Part shown: piece after piece, positions 25,004 through 34,089 of the stretch | Layout of the letters: every line of letters begins with the position of its first letter | How positions within the stretch are numbered: position 1 is the stretch's first letter | From: Alkalihalophilus pseudofirmus OF4 | GTDB taxonomy: Bacteria; Bacillota; Bacilli; Bacillales; Bacillaceae_D | DNA length: 64,000 bases | Direction of reading: 5' to 3' | NCBI RefSeq assembly: GCF_000005825.2 | Contig: NC_013791.2 | Span: forward strand, 3,782,001-3,846,000 | Translations under genes and position numbers: made by a program | The notes under the pieces: generated by a model | Databases searched by the model: none | Seen by the model: the letters and a program-made list of their open reading frames with translations, nothing else | Told to the model about the DNA's origin: nothing

Positions 25004-26536
25004 TTACATACGTTCCCCGTTATGCCTAGGGAGAGTAAGGGTGACGACAACTCCGGATTCTTCCCGATTTTTAATTGAAAGAGAACCTTCATGCTCTTTC
25101 ATAATTGAAGATGAGATCATCAACCCAAGCCCAGTTCCTGTTTCCTTTGTTGTATAAAAAGGAGAACCAATTTCACATAGCATCTCACTAGGGATCGGCG
25201 GACCGTCATTTTCAATATGAATACATACCTGATCTTTAATAGTGGATAATGTAATCTCAATGCATCCTTTATATTCTATCGCTTCAATCGCATTTTTAAA
25301 CACATTAATCAGCACTTGCTTTAATCGATTATAATCTCCGTAGATAAGAGGGTTATGATTATTATTCCAGTTCACATTAATCTTTTGATTCATACAAATT
25401 GATTCAAATAACAAGATCACTTCTTCGATCAATTCTTTAATAGAAATAGGTGCCAGCTCTGCTGCACGAGGTTTTGCAAGAATTAATAATTCCTCGACAA
25501 TTCCATCCATCCGCTTCAATTCAGCCTGCATCATCTCTTTATGATGAGAGTTTTCCATTAACTGTGTAAATCCTGACAACACTGTAATTGGATTACGGAT
25601 CTCATGAGCAATGCCAGCTGCTAGTTCTCCGACTACCTTCAACTTCTCAGATTGTCTTAACTGAGCTTCTGTGCGCTTACGTTCAGAAATATCCCAGATC
25701 ATCATTAAATAAGCGACAATTTTTCCGTTTGTATCTTTAATATAGGAAATGGCAATGGCTACTGATAATGGCTTGCCTTCCCTAGATTTATGTATCATCT
25801 CAAGCTCAGAGGTTGCTTCCCATTGCGGCGGAATAAACTCATTAATATGATAACCAACCAGCTCCTCATACTCCCACCCGTATAAAGAACTAAATGCCTC
25901 GTTTACGTTTATAATCTTTCCATTTGAATCATACACAACAATAGCCTCACTCGTTTGTGTAAAGAAAGCATCCAAATAATTCTCAGTGGACGCAAGCTTC
26001 TCCTTCGCCTGCTTCTCTCCTAACCTAGCCTTCACCCATAAGCTTTTTGTAAATTTAATATGAAATAAAAAGAACATCATAATAATGATCGACAAGGCAA
26101 TAATATAAGCAATATCAACGGGCTCAACGGTAGTAAATATCTCTTCAAACGAAAAATAAAAAAAGTATGTTAACGAAAAGATCGCCAGTACACCTGAGAA
26201 GATCGTTACCCCGTAATGCTGGTATAGGGATGTAATAATAATTCCAAGCAAGATATAAATATAGTTTACTAAATACGGAAACTCGACATTCAGTACAAAT
26301 AAGTAGAAGAACATCGTAAAGGAGATAATATACATCATCCAATATTCATTTTTAAGCAGCTTTCTAATAATCATTAATCCAACTAATAAAGAAAAGCCGA
26401 CTGGAGGCCATTTAGATGAATAGACTGGATCAAATATGAAGACGGCCATCGTCAACGCATATGAGAGCCACAATACAATGATCATTAATCGATTTCGTTT
26501 CTTTATAAAGGACTTAATATCCGTCTCTACTCCCAT
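25004..26536 (-). CDS. Membrane sensor histidine kinase, sporulation-kinase-like
   Basis: About 510 residues: six hydrophobic segments in 15-165, a PAS domain (about 190-300, 'EAIVVYDSNGKIINVNEAFS'), dimerisation/phospho-acceptor 'GIAHEIRNPITVLSGF' (His about 318), and a HATPase domain with 'NVFKNAIEAI' and 'GTGLGLMISSSIM'. The H-box and PAS resemble KinA/KinB/KinE-type kinases that feed the Spo0 phosphorelay. No response regulator gene is adjacent, which fits such an orphan kinase. ATG 26536 has GTGAGG upstream; GTG 26551 is an alternative. Confidence 0.87.
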   Translation of the reverse strand: MGVETDIKSFIKKRNRLMIIVLWLSYALTMAVFIFDPVYSSKWPPVGFSLLVGLMIIRKLLKNEYWMMYIISFTMFFYLFVLNVEFPYLVNYIYILLGIIITSLYQHYGVTIFSGVLAIFSLTYFFYFSFEEIFTTVEPVDIAYIIALSIIIMMFFLFHIKFTKSLWVKARLGEKQAKEKLASTENYLDAFFTQTSEAIVVYDSNGKIINVNEAFSSLYGWEYEELVGYHINEFIPPQWEATSELEMIHKSREGKPLSVAIAISYIKDTNGKIVAYLMMIWDISERKRTEAQLRQSEKLKVVGELAAGIAHEIRNPITVLSGFTQLMENSHHKEMMQAELKRMDGIVEELLILAKPRAAELAPISIKELIEEVILLFESICMNQKINVNWNNNHNPLIYGDYNRLKQVLINVFKNAIEAIEYKGCIEITLSTIKDQVCIHIENDGPPIPSEMLCEIGSPFYTTKETGTGLGLMISSSIMKEHEGSLSIKNREESGVVVTLTLPRHNGERM

Positions 26537-26734
26537 ACGTTCCTCACCCACTCTGCCTAATCAGGTCTTACCTACTACTTAAAATACCATAAATTAGTAC
26601 AAAATTACATACATAGTTAATAGGTAAGGAAGATAGGTATAAGGAACTTCCTGAAGCCTGCAATGTGCAGTTAAGTAGGTGAGGAGTACGTTCCAAGTAA
26701 ATAGCAATAAGATATAGAGGAAGAGGCGGTAAAA

Positions 26735-26899
26735 ATGACACTGATGCGGCCTATGTATTTCGCTCCTGAAATATACTACGCTTTCCATGGGAAGCTGCTG
26801 AGCCTCCTCGGGCTTTTGGCCCTGTGGGGTCTCAGCTTTGCTTTAGTTCCCATAGGAGTCTACGTATATTTCATCCGCTGGGTTATTGGTTTACTCTGA
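26735..26899 (+). CDS. Possible 54-residue membrane peptide across a repeat element
   Basis: Reading frame with a moderate ribosome site (GAGGAAGAGGCGG) and a hydrophobic middle ('LLSLLGLLALWGLSFALVPI'). Most of it lies in the dispersed repeat at 26768-26872. The related copy at 61897 has a stop in the same frame. It is probably fortuitous. Confidence 0.2.
   Translation: MTLMRPMYFAPEIYYAFHGKLLSLLGLLALWGLSFALVPIGVYVYFIRWVIGLL
26768..26872 (+). repeat. Dispersed structured intergenic repeat, copy 1
   Basis: Ends are a 9-bp inverted repeat (GAAATATAC / GTATATTTC); an inner stem ATGGGAA / TTCCCAT, GCTGAG / CTCAGC, and an apical GGGC-TTTTG-GCCC hairpin follow. Related copies are at 61897-62000, 62158-62287 (reverse) and 55246-55318. 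Confidence 0.75.
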
Positions 26900-26943
26900 A
26901 GTGCAGGCGGAAATTGGGTGAGGATTGCTCAACTAAATATTAA

Positions 26944-26978
26944 ACAAAGAAAGCACCTTTGCCAGGTGCTTTCTTTGT
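26944..26978. terminator. Terminator of the PfpI-family gene
   Basis: Perfect 15-bp stem ACAAAGAAAGCACCT / AGGTGCTTTCTTTGT with a 5-nt loop. Confidence 0.85.
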
Positions 26979-27058
26979 GTGCGGAGCAGCTCGTTAATAT
27001 TCTCGCCCCTTTGATTTAAGCGGAAGGTACTTTTTCGCTGACCCTCTTTAGCAGATCA

Positions 27059-27580
27059 TTATGACTCGAGAACTTTTATGAATTCTCTCATGTAATCCGG
27101 AAGGTCAGGCGGGCGGCGGCTGGATACGATATTACCGTCTACAACAACTGGCTTATCAACCCAAGTGGCCCCGGCATTCATCATGTCATCTTTAATTCCA
27201 GGAGTACTTGTCACCGTCTTGCCCTCAAGAATTTTCGCTGAGATCAAAACCCAGCCAGCATGGCAGATTTGCCCGATCGGCTTGTTCTGGTCATTTAACG
27301 TACGAACCATATTCAACACGGAATCAAATCTTCTTAATAAGTCAGGAGACCAGCCCCCTGGTACTAAGATCGCGTCATACTCTTCTGGATTGATTTCTTC
27401 AAATGAGTACTCAGAAACAATCGGCACTCCGTATTTCCCGATATACGTCTCATTGGCTTTTTCACCGGCAATATGCACCTCTGCACCCTCTTCACGCAAG
27501 CGCAGAACAGGATACCATAATTCCAGATCTTCAAAATCCTTACTGACTATTTGAATGACTTTCTTGCCTTCTAGCCTCAT
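27059..27580 (-). CDS. DJ-1/PfpI family protein (general stress protein 18 type)
   Basis: 173 residues, one class I glutamine-amidotransferase-like domain. The nucleophile elbow 'GQICHAGWVL' holds the catalytic Cys (about 105), preceded by 'AILVPGGWSPDLLRR'. Relatives act as deglycases, proteases or stress proteins; in B. subtilis the YfkM relative is SigB-controlled. A possible but weak SigB-like pair (GTTTAT, 13 bp, GGGATG) occurs upstream on the minus strand. Ribosome site AAAGGAGGCG. Confidence 0.88.
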   Translation of the reverse strand: MRLEGKKVIQIVSKDFEDLELWYPVLRLREEGAEVHIAGEKANETYIGKYGVPIVSEYSFEEINPEEYDAILVPGGWSPDLLRRFDSVLNMVRTLNDQNKPIGQICHAGWVLISAKILEGKTVTSTPGIKDDMMNAGATWVDKPVVVDGNIVSSRRPPDLPDYMREFIKVLES

Positions 27581-27701
27581 TATTAGTACGCCTCCTTTAT
27601 AAAAGCAGTGCTCTTTCCTGCCTTTATCGTGACAGAATCATTTAGTTGATGCAAACACTCAGATCTTCATCCCTCGCTGCATAAGGATAAACAATAGAGA
27701 T

Positions 27702-28559
27702 TTACTGAGAAGATGGACCAAACCGTCCCATTCTGAAGTCATTAAAGGCTTCATGAATCTCATCTTCTGTATTCATCACAAACGGCCCGCGAGCCACTAC
27801 AGACTCATTAATCGGTTTGCCTGTATAAATAAGCATTCTTGATCTCTCATTTGCCTTAATATGCAAATGATCAAACGCATCGTCATCTGCCCCTTTTTGA
27901 TAAGACAGCAGGCCGGCTTCTGTTTTCCCCATTGTCACTTTATCTGCAAAGGTCATTTCTCCTTGGAGCATATAAATATGGCCATTGTGATTTTGGGGCA
28001 ATTTGAGGGAATAGCTCTCCCCTTCTTTTAAGTAGAGCTCAAACATATTAATTGGCACTAATGAATCCATCGGCCCTTTAACCCCTTCTGCTTCTCCTGA
28101 GTAAATCTGCAGATACCCGCCATCGATTTCTACTTTAGGAGCGTCTTCCACCAGTACATTTTGATAGGATGATTCCGTTCCCTTTAATGCTTTAGGCAAA
28201 TTCAGCCACAGCTGCAGCGTGTGAATAAGATCATCATCCACAGCTTCCTCAGCATGGCGCGCCCCGCTTCCGGCATTCATATACTGAACATCACCTGCAT
28301 AAAGCACTGAATGGCCTCTATTGTTATCTGTATGTTCTAACCTGCCATCAATAACATAAGTGATCGTCTGAAACCCTCGGTGCGGATGATCCGAGAATGT
28401 CCCTCGCTTAAACCAATCATCAGCCATTAAGATAAAAGGATCATACTCTGTCATCTTATCCGGCGGGAGAACCCAGCCTTGCTGGACATGCGGATATCCA
28501 TTCTTATTGTATTTCACCTTCCAATGATCCCGTATCACACGTTCACCTTCTGTACCCAT
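27702..28559 (-). CDS. Pirin family protein
   Basis: 285 residues of two cupin domains. The metal ligands of the N-terminal cupin are visible in 'FSDHPHRGFQTITYVIDG' and 'LEHTDNNRG', followed by 'QYMNAGSGARHAEE'. Bacterial pirins can show quercetinase or regulatory functions; the role here is open. ATG 28559 has GGAGGT at 8 nt; an upstream 38-codon extension lacks support. Confidence 0.9.
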   Translation of the reverse strand: MGTEGERVIRDHWKVKYNKNGYPHVQQGWVLPPDKMTEYDPFILMADDWFKRGTFSDHPHRGFQTITYVIDGRLEHTDNNRGHSVLYAGDVQYMNAGSGARHAEEAVDDDLIHTLQLWLNLPKALKGTESSYQNVLVEDAPKVEIDGGYLQIYSGEAEGVKGPMDSLVPINMFELYLKEGESYSLKLPQNHNGHIYMLQGEMTFADKVTMGKTEAGLLSYQKGADDDAFDHLHIKANERSRMLIYTGKPINESVVARGPFVMNTEDEIHEAFNDFRMGRFGPSSQ

Positions 28560-28733
28560 TGCAAGACACCTCCAGTTATTTGCTTCTTTTAGCATACATA
28601 GATTGGCAAAATAAATACAAATCATTCGTCTTAAAGAAGAGTAACTTTTAAAGGTTATCATCGTCGGTTGCATAAACTCCTCCCTCCTTGTCCATAACTA
28701 GTACCATATACTAGTCTGCTAGGGGAGGATTGT

Positions 28734-29429
28734 ATGGAGCCAGGTTTTATGGATATGTCTATTAAAATTGTAATAGGATTCTTTTTGCTTTTTTTAATTA
28801 CTAGATTACTTGGCAAAACGACGATCCGTCATTTGACTCCGTTTGATTTTGTCTCAGCTATTGTATTATCAGAGCTGCTAGGTAATGGGATATTTGAGGT
28901 AAACGTCAGCATTTTCTATATCATTTACGTTGTTCTCTTATGGGGATTTCTAATGATTGTGATGGAAAAGTATTTGCTCAAGCACCGTTCTGTGAGGGGG
29001 CTTTTGGAAGGAAAGCCGTCTATCATCATTCGTAACGGCAAGATTGACCGAGAGCAGCTTAAAAAAAACCGCATGAACATCAATCAGCTGCTTAGTTCAC
29101 TGCGTCAAAGTGAAACCTTTTCTCTGCGCGAAGTCGCTTATGCAATCTTAGAGTCTAACGGTTCGATCAGCATTTTAAAGAAAAATAAATATCAAAAGGT
29201 GACCCTTGAAGACTTAAATCTCCCTGTAAGCACCACATATCTTTGCACCACATTGATTACAGATGGGGAGATTATAGAAGATAACTTAAAGGAGCTTGGT
29301 TTTAATCATGACTGGCTGATGAGTCAGCTGATCTCTCATGGCTACAACAGGCCAGAAGATATCGTTTATGCCGATTGGCTGTATGACGATGGCATCTATA
29401 TTGTGCCCTACCAATCAAAAGAAGCATAG
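28734..29429 (+). CDS. DUF421 (YetF/YrbG-type) membrane protein
   Basis: 231 residues: three membrane helices in the first 90 residues ('KIVIGFFLLFLITRLLGKTT', then 'FDFVSAIVLSELLGNG') followed by a cytoplasmic DUF421 domain with the conserved 'IIRNGKIDREQLKKNRMNI' and 'LLSSLRQSETFSLREVAYAI'. Bacillus has many such paralogues, some spore-related; the function is not known. GGGGAGG ribosome site. Confidence 0.87.
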   Translation: MEPGFMDMSIKIVIGFFLLFLITRLLGKTTIRHLTPFDFVSAIVLSELLGNGIFEVNVSIFYIIYVVLLWGFLMIVMEKYLLKHRSVRGLLEGKPSIIIRNGKIDREQLKKNRMNINQLLSSLRQSETFSLREVAYAILESNGSISILKKNKYQKVTLEDLNLPVSTTYLCTTLITDGEIIEDNLKELGFNHDWLMSQLISHGYNRPEDIVYADWLYDDGIYIVPYQSKEA

Positions 29430-29467
29430 AAGACCTCGTTTCATCAAAATTCGAGACTTCTATGCTT
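29422..29467. terminator. Bidirectional terminator overlapping a stop codon
   Basis: AAGCATAGAAG / CTTCTATGCTT with an inner CTCG/CGAG step; the DUF421 stop codon lies in the left arm. Confidence 0.8.
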
Positions 29468-29475
29468 ATTTATTA

Positions 29476-30663
29476 TTAAGACTTATTTAGAACACTAGCA
29501 AGCAGCTTAACTCCCTCTACAAGCTCGTCTTCAGATGCATAGCTAAAGGAAAGCCTCAAATATGCAGCTTTCTCATCGGCAGGTAAGAAAAAGTACTTTC
29601 CAGGGACATATGCAACTCCCGCATCAAGTGCCTGCTCTAACAAATGATCCGTATCCACACCATCAGCCCTCACCCAAATAAAGTACCCTCCTTTTGGGAC
29701 AAACCAGGACACTGAATCAGGCAGATGCTCTTCAAGCGCTGAGATCACCACGTCACGTTTTTGTTGATAGGCGGTACGTAATGTATTAAGGCGCTCATTC
29801 AAATCAATCTGCTCTAAATAAGCAGCCATCGATGCTTGCGCAAATGGATGATCTAGATCTTTTTTAAACCAATTTAGAGCTTCCGTACATTCTTTCCCTG
29901 CTGCAACCCAGCCGATTCGCATGCCAGGTGCGACTACTTTTGATAACGAGCCCACATGTAGAACACGATTCGATTGATCCAATGACTTAAGCGTGGCTTC
30001 TGGCTTCTCAAAATATAAATCTCCATACGCATCATCTTCTAAAACGAGAAAATTGTACTCTTCAGCCAGCTTCATCACATGCTTGCGTCGCTCCGCAGTC
30101 ATCGTCGTACCCGTTGGATTATGAAAAGTTGGTATCGTATATAAAAGACGAGGGAGCGGCAAACCCTTCTTTTTTCGATCTGCTAGTATCTCTTCTAATT
30201 TCCCTGTTTGAAGCCCCTGTTCATCAATTGGGATGCTGATAAAATGGTTCGTGTAGTTTTGAAAGATTTCAAGTGCCTCCATATAAGTAGGAGATTCAAC
30301 AGCCACTACACTATCCTCATCAATGAAAACCCGGGCAATCAGATCAATCGCTTGGCAGGCACCAGAGGTAATCAACAGTTCCTCTTCTTCTACATCCATG
30401 CCGCGCTCTTTCAATCGATGAGTAATCTGCGCTTTTAATTGGTCCATTCTAGGGCTGCCAAGATAGTGCAAAGGCAGGTCCCCCTCTTCTTCGAGCAGAC
30501 TGTTTACTGCCTTCTTCAACTGCTCTACAGGCACTAAAGAGGGATCAGGATACCCTGAAGAAAGACGTATACACTTCTCTGGCAGCTGAGGCATCCAGCT
30601 TCCCGGAGGATCATTTTGAAGAGCTGGTTTACTATGCTTTGATAAAAAAGATTCAATGTTCAC
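29476..30663 (-). CDS. PLP-dependent aminotransferase (class I/II, LysN/MocR-like)
   Basis: 395 residues, a fold type I aminotransferase without a GntR DNA-binding domain. Conserved points: 'GACQAIDLIARV', 'PTFHNPTGTTM' (NPTG), 'LEDDAYGDLYF' (Asp/Tyr) and the PLP lysine in 'VGSLSKVVAPGMRIGW'. It resembles 2-aminoadipate and related aminotransferases; the substrate is unassigned. It starts with GTG after AGGAGTG. Confidence 0.88.
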   Translation of the reverse strand: MNIESFLSKHSKPALQNDPPGSWMPQLPEKCIRLSSGYPDPSLVPVEQLKKAVNSLLEEEGDLPLHYLGSPRMDQLKAQITHRLKERGMDVEEEELLITSGACQAIDLIARVFIDEDSVVAVESPTYMEALEIFQNYTNHFISIPIDEQGLQTGKLEEILADRKKKGLPLPRLLYTIPTFHNPTGTTMTAERRKHVMKLAEEYNFLVLEDDAYGDLYFEKPEATLKSLDQSNRVLHVGSLSKVVAPGMRIGWVAAGKECTEALNWFKKDLDHPFAQASMAAYLEQIDLNERLNTLRTAYQQKRDVVISALEEHLPDSVSWFVPKGGYFIWVRADGVDTDHLLEQALDAGVAYVPGKYFFLPADEKAAYLRLSFSYASEDELVEGVKLLASVLNKS

Positions 30664-30711
30664 ATTATCACTCCTATATGATCACAGACATTATTCGTTA
30701 TAACATAATGA

Positions 30712-30737
30712 AAAGCATTGGTGTTTGCCAATGCTTT
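30712..30737 (-). terminator. Terminator of the YjiH-family gene
   Basis: AAAGCATTGG / CCAATGCTTT hairpin with a 6-nt loop; T-run is short on the minus side. Confidence 0.65.
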
Positions 30738-30759
30738 CCTTTGTTACACAGTATATCAT

Positions 30760-32151
30760 TTAGAAAAAGATAAGATGAGCCATTGCCGCTGCAACTGGCA
30801 AGGTAATAATCGTTCTTTGTAAGAAAATCACAAATAATTGAACGAAGGAAAGAGGAATTTTTGATTTTAATAACAGAATACCAATCTCCGACATATAAAT
30901 TAATTGCGTTAATGACATAACCCCAATCACAAAACGAGTCAGTTCAGATTCAATGCCGCTTCCGATAACAGCCGGCAGGAACATATCAGCAAACCCAACG
31001 ATCATCGCAGGTGCTGCAGCTTCAGCTTCTGGAATACCAAGCAGCTGGAGGAACGGGACAAATGGATAAGACAAGTACGTAAAGATTGGCGTAAATTCTG
31101 CAATAATGAGCGCAATTGTTCCAAGCGCCATGACTAATGGAATTAAAGCAAACCAAATATCAATGACATTTTTTACACCGCCCCATGCAACACTGCGGTA
31201 GCTTTTTACTTCGCTCGCTTTTTCCACTGCTTTTTGCACGCCCCATTTAAAGCTGGACACACCTTCTGGCACTACTTCATCAATTTGTTTTCCGATAGGC
31301 TCATAATACGTGTCCTTCTTCCATGACAACGGAGGAATTCTCGGGCATATTACCGCTGCCACAATTCCCGTTATAATAACCGTGAAGTAAAACTGAATAA
31401 ACATATGATTAATATCTAAAAACGTCGCAATAACCAAACTAAATGCAATTGAGGCAATCGAAAAGTTAGTCGCTACAACCGATGCTTCCCGCTTCGTATA
31501 GTATCCTGATTCATACTGCTGTGTAGTCAGCAATACTCCAACGGTTCCGCTTCCCATCCAGGATGCAAGCGCATCGACAGAAGAACGTCCAGGCAGCTTG
31601 AATAATGGATGCATAATTTTACGAACCAAGGAACCAATAAAGTCCATAAGGCCAAACTGAAGCAACAAAGGCATAAACAGACAAGCAAATAAAAACCAAA
31701 CCATTAATACAGGAATTAAATCATACAATACGACACCGCCTGTAAATTCAGACGAAACCACCCCTGGTCCGATCTCGGTTAACGTCATAACAGCAAATAC
31801 GGCGCCTAGACATCTAAGGACAAGCCAGAGCGGTGACACATCGAACAACCCTTTTAGAAAAGCATTCTTTTGAAAGAAATCTGGGTTTGTCCCCTTCACT
31901 AGCAAACTACCGGCAGCTGATGCACATAAAACAGTGGTCATAAAGAGCGGGATGTAATCAGCAATCGCTCCCTGCAAGCCGTCTGCAAGAACCCCTAACC
32001 CAATTGTCACTTTATCATTCACAGAAATCGGTACTAAAAAAAGTAACACCCCAATTAAGGAAGGCAGCCAAAACTTCATATATTGTTTGGCTGTATATTC
32101 TTTTGTATAAGATGACGTTTGTTCTTTATGCTGTAATGATTTAGCTCCCAT
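30760..32151 (-). CDS. YjiH family membrane protein (nucleoside-recognition/Gate domain)
   Basis: 463 residues with about ten hydrophobic segments and two 'gate' regions, the second near 'FADMFLPAVIGSGIESELTR'. The order and the 'WMGSGTVGVLLTTQQYESGY' region match the YjiH family of putative transporters, whose substrate is not known. ATG 32151 is preferred (GGAGAG upstream, spacing 7) over an in-frame upstream start. Confidence 0.85.
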   Translation of the reverse strand: MGAKSLQHKEQTSSYTKEYTAKQYMKFWLPSLIGVLLFLVPISVNDKVTIGLGVLADGLQGAIADYIPLFMTTVLCASAAGSLLVKGTNPDFFQKNAFLKGLFDVSPLWLVLRCLGAVFAVMTLTEIGPGVVSSEFTGGVVLYDLIPVLMVWFLFACLFMPLLLQFGLMDFIGSLVRKIMHPLFKLPGRSSVDALASWMGSGTVGVLLTTQQYESGYYTKREASVVATNFSIASIAFSLVIATFLDINHMFIQFYFTVIITGIVAAVICPRIPPLSWKKDTYYEPIGKQIDEVVPEGVSSFKWGVQKAVEKASEVKSYRSVAWGGVKNVIDIWFALIPLVMALGTIALIIAEFTPIFTYLSYPFVPFLQLLGIPEAEAAAPAMIVGFADMFLPAVIGSGIESELTRFVIGVMSLTQLIYMSEIGILLLKSKIPLSFVQLFVIFLQRTIITLPVAAAMAHLIFF

Positions 32152-32340
32152 TTTTCTCTCTCCTATAGTCAATAAATTGTATATTTAATACATTAAGTAA
32201 TGATTTTATCTTTATAATAATTAATAATATATCATTATTATGTATAAATATTCAATAGCTTGAGAGAATTTTATTTGAAAAATGATTATGTAAATAATTA
32301 TCCTATTTAGAGCAACACTATAATGAAAGGAGTGAATACC

Positions 32341-33354
32341 ATGTGTGCGTTTCCTAGTCGAAAACATGTAAAAGATTTATCACCTACTGAAGTGTCTAAT
32401 ATCTGGTCTTCCTATTTAAAAAATAGTATGGAACATCAGTTATTTCGATATTTCTTCATGACTGCAGATGATAAAGAAACCAAACAAATCATTAAAAAGA
32501 TGCTTCTTCATTCTCAAAAAAATATGAAGCAGCTTAAGAAAACCTTTAGTGACTATAAAGTAACCCTCCCTATCGGCTTTACCGAAAAAGATATGAATGT
32601 TCATGCTGGCAAGCTATTCGGTGATTCGTTTATATTGTACTTTTGCCAGGACATCACATTATTATCGATGACCACCTATTCAAGTGCATTATCTGACTGT
32701 GAAAATACTGACGTTCGGGATCATTTTCAAAAGTGTATGCAGTTTACGTGTGAGATACAAAATGACATTGTGAAAGTATTAGTAAGAAAAAGTCTCTACA
32801 TAGAGTCTCCTCAAGTGGCACTCGATTCTAAAGTGGAGTTTGTGGAGAGTAAAACATACCTTACAGAGCGGCTAAGTGAACACAGACCATTAAATGTCGC
32901 GGAAATCGCTAACCTCACAAGAATTACGCACCGCGCACAATTTTCCAAAATGGTGATGACAGCCTTTGGTCAAACAGCTTCTACAAAAGAGCTGAAAAAA
33001 CATTTTCAAAAAGGGCAAGAAGGCTTGCAATATGCGATAGATCAGCTAAATGAGATTTTCACGAAAGAAAATATCCCTGTCGCTGCATCCGGTCATTATA
33101 AGATTAACCCAGTACAAACCTCTCCTTTTTCAGACAAGCTGATGTTATTCTTCGTGAATACTTGTCTTGGAATGTACTGTTTTGTAATGATTACTCAAGC
33201 GTTGAATTCCAGCTTGCGGACGGATCTCTTTATCAAACTCTCAAAAGTATCTCTTGGGTTTAGAAAGTATTACGGGGAAGGTTTATTTTTGATGATTGAA
33301 AATCAGTGGCTAGAAGAACCTCCTCAAGCGGTTGATCGGAAGGTTTCTACATAA
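32341..33354 (+). CDS. DUF3231 family protein
   Basis: 337 residues built of two similar helical halves (about 15-165 and 185-330), each a ferritin-like four-helix bundle: compare 'MEHQLFRYFFMTADDKETKQ' in the first with 'THRAQFSKMVMTAFGQTAST' in the second. DUF3231 proteins are common in Bacillus as multi-copy families, but the function is unknown. ATG 32341 follows AAAGGAGTG. Confidence 0.82.
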   Translation: MCAFPSRKHVKDLSPTEVSNIWSSYLKNSMEHQLFRYFFMTADDKETKQIIKKMLLHSQKNMKQLKKTFSDYKVTLPIGFTEKDMNVHAGKLFGDSFILYFCQDITLLSMTTYSSALSDCENTDVRDHFQKCMQFTCEIQNDIVKVLVRKSLYIESPQVALDSKVEFVESKTYLTERLSEHRPLNVAEIANLTRITHRAQFSKMVMTAFGQTASTKELKKHFQKGQEGLQYAIDQLNEIFTKENIPVAASGHYKINPVQTSPFSDKLMLFFVNTCLGMYCFVMITQALNSSLRTDLFIKLSKVSLGFRKYYGEGLFLMIENQWLEEPPQAVDRKVST

Positions 33355-33362
33355 TTGATGCA

Positions 33363-33398
33363 AAACAGACTGCCCCAATTTTTCACCGCAGTCTGTTT
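33363..33398. terminator. Bidirectional terminator
   Basis: AAACAGACTGC / GCAGTCTGTTT between convergent genes; the phosphatase stop codon lies in its loop. Confidence 0.85.
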
Positions 33399-33952
33399 CT
33401 GTGAGAAGTATTGTGACTTGCCAATAGCAATTGGTTCAATGAGAGGTTACCTACAATTTCATACCCTTTACCTCTTCCTAGAGGGTTGATAATCACTGTT
33501 CCCATGTTCGGGATTCTTCCTAGCCCTACTCCTTCTGGAAAGCTATGAGCTATGATTACTTGATTTGTCCCTGCAGCAGGCTTAGATTCTAAATTTAACG
33601 TGGCCTTATTTAACACTTGCTCTATCTCTCCACTAGACGGGCTGTCACTAAGTTGATACACCTCGGTCCATAAAGGATCTACCTGGACATTCGCGCTTCC
33701 AAAAGCAAGCAGTGCTGTTTCTATCGTTCTACAAAAGGGACTAGCGATGACCGGGAAGGAAATTGGTATTTGCAAGTTCCGTAATGCTTCTCCATAAGCA
33801 ACGGCTTGTCTTCTCCCAATAGTAGATAAGTTTCTTTGAGTAGAACAGTCTTCAACCAACCAATTTGGCTGATCTACGCCAATTGTTGCTTCCCCGTGTC
33901 TAGCATATAAGATATAGCCCCCTTCTTGAGTCATTTCAAGGAATGATCTCAT
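33383..33952 (-). CDS. Histidine phosphatase family protein
   Basis: 189 residues. The phosphoglycerate-mutase-like signature is 'YARHGEA' (His about 20); a second conserved Arg is in 'SPFCRTIETALLAFG' and a C-terminal His in 'IIAHSFPEG'. It should hydrolyse a phosphoester; the substrate is unknown. Soluble, single gene. Confidence 0.85.
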   Translation of the reverse strand: MRSFLEMTQEGGYILYARHGEATIGVDQPNWLVEDCSTQRNLSTIGRRQAVAYGEALRNLQIPISFPVIASPFCRTIETALLAFGSANVQVDPLWTEVYQLSDSPSSGEIEQVLNKATLNLESKPAAGTNQVIIAHSFPEGVGLGRIPNMGTVIINPLGRGKGYEIVGNLSLNQLLLASHNTSHRNRLR

Positions 33953-34052
33953 TAATCAAAGCCCCCTTTTATTGCATCTATCATTCATTTATATGATATT
34001 GTGCTCTATATTTTGTCATGGATATTTTAAGGGGAGTAATTGAAAAACAAAT

Positions 34053-34084
34053 AAAGCGAACGAGGTATTCTCCTCGTTCGCTTT
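34053..34084 (-). terminator. Terminator of mqo
   Basis: AAAGCGAACGAGG / CCTCGTTCGCTTT perfect 13-bp stem. Confidence 0.9.
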
Positions 34085-34089
34085 GAATA

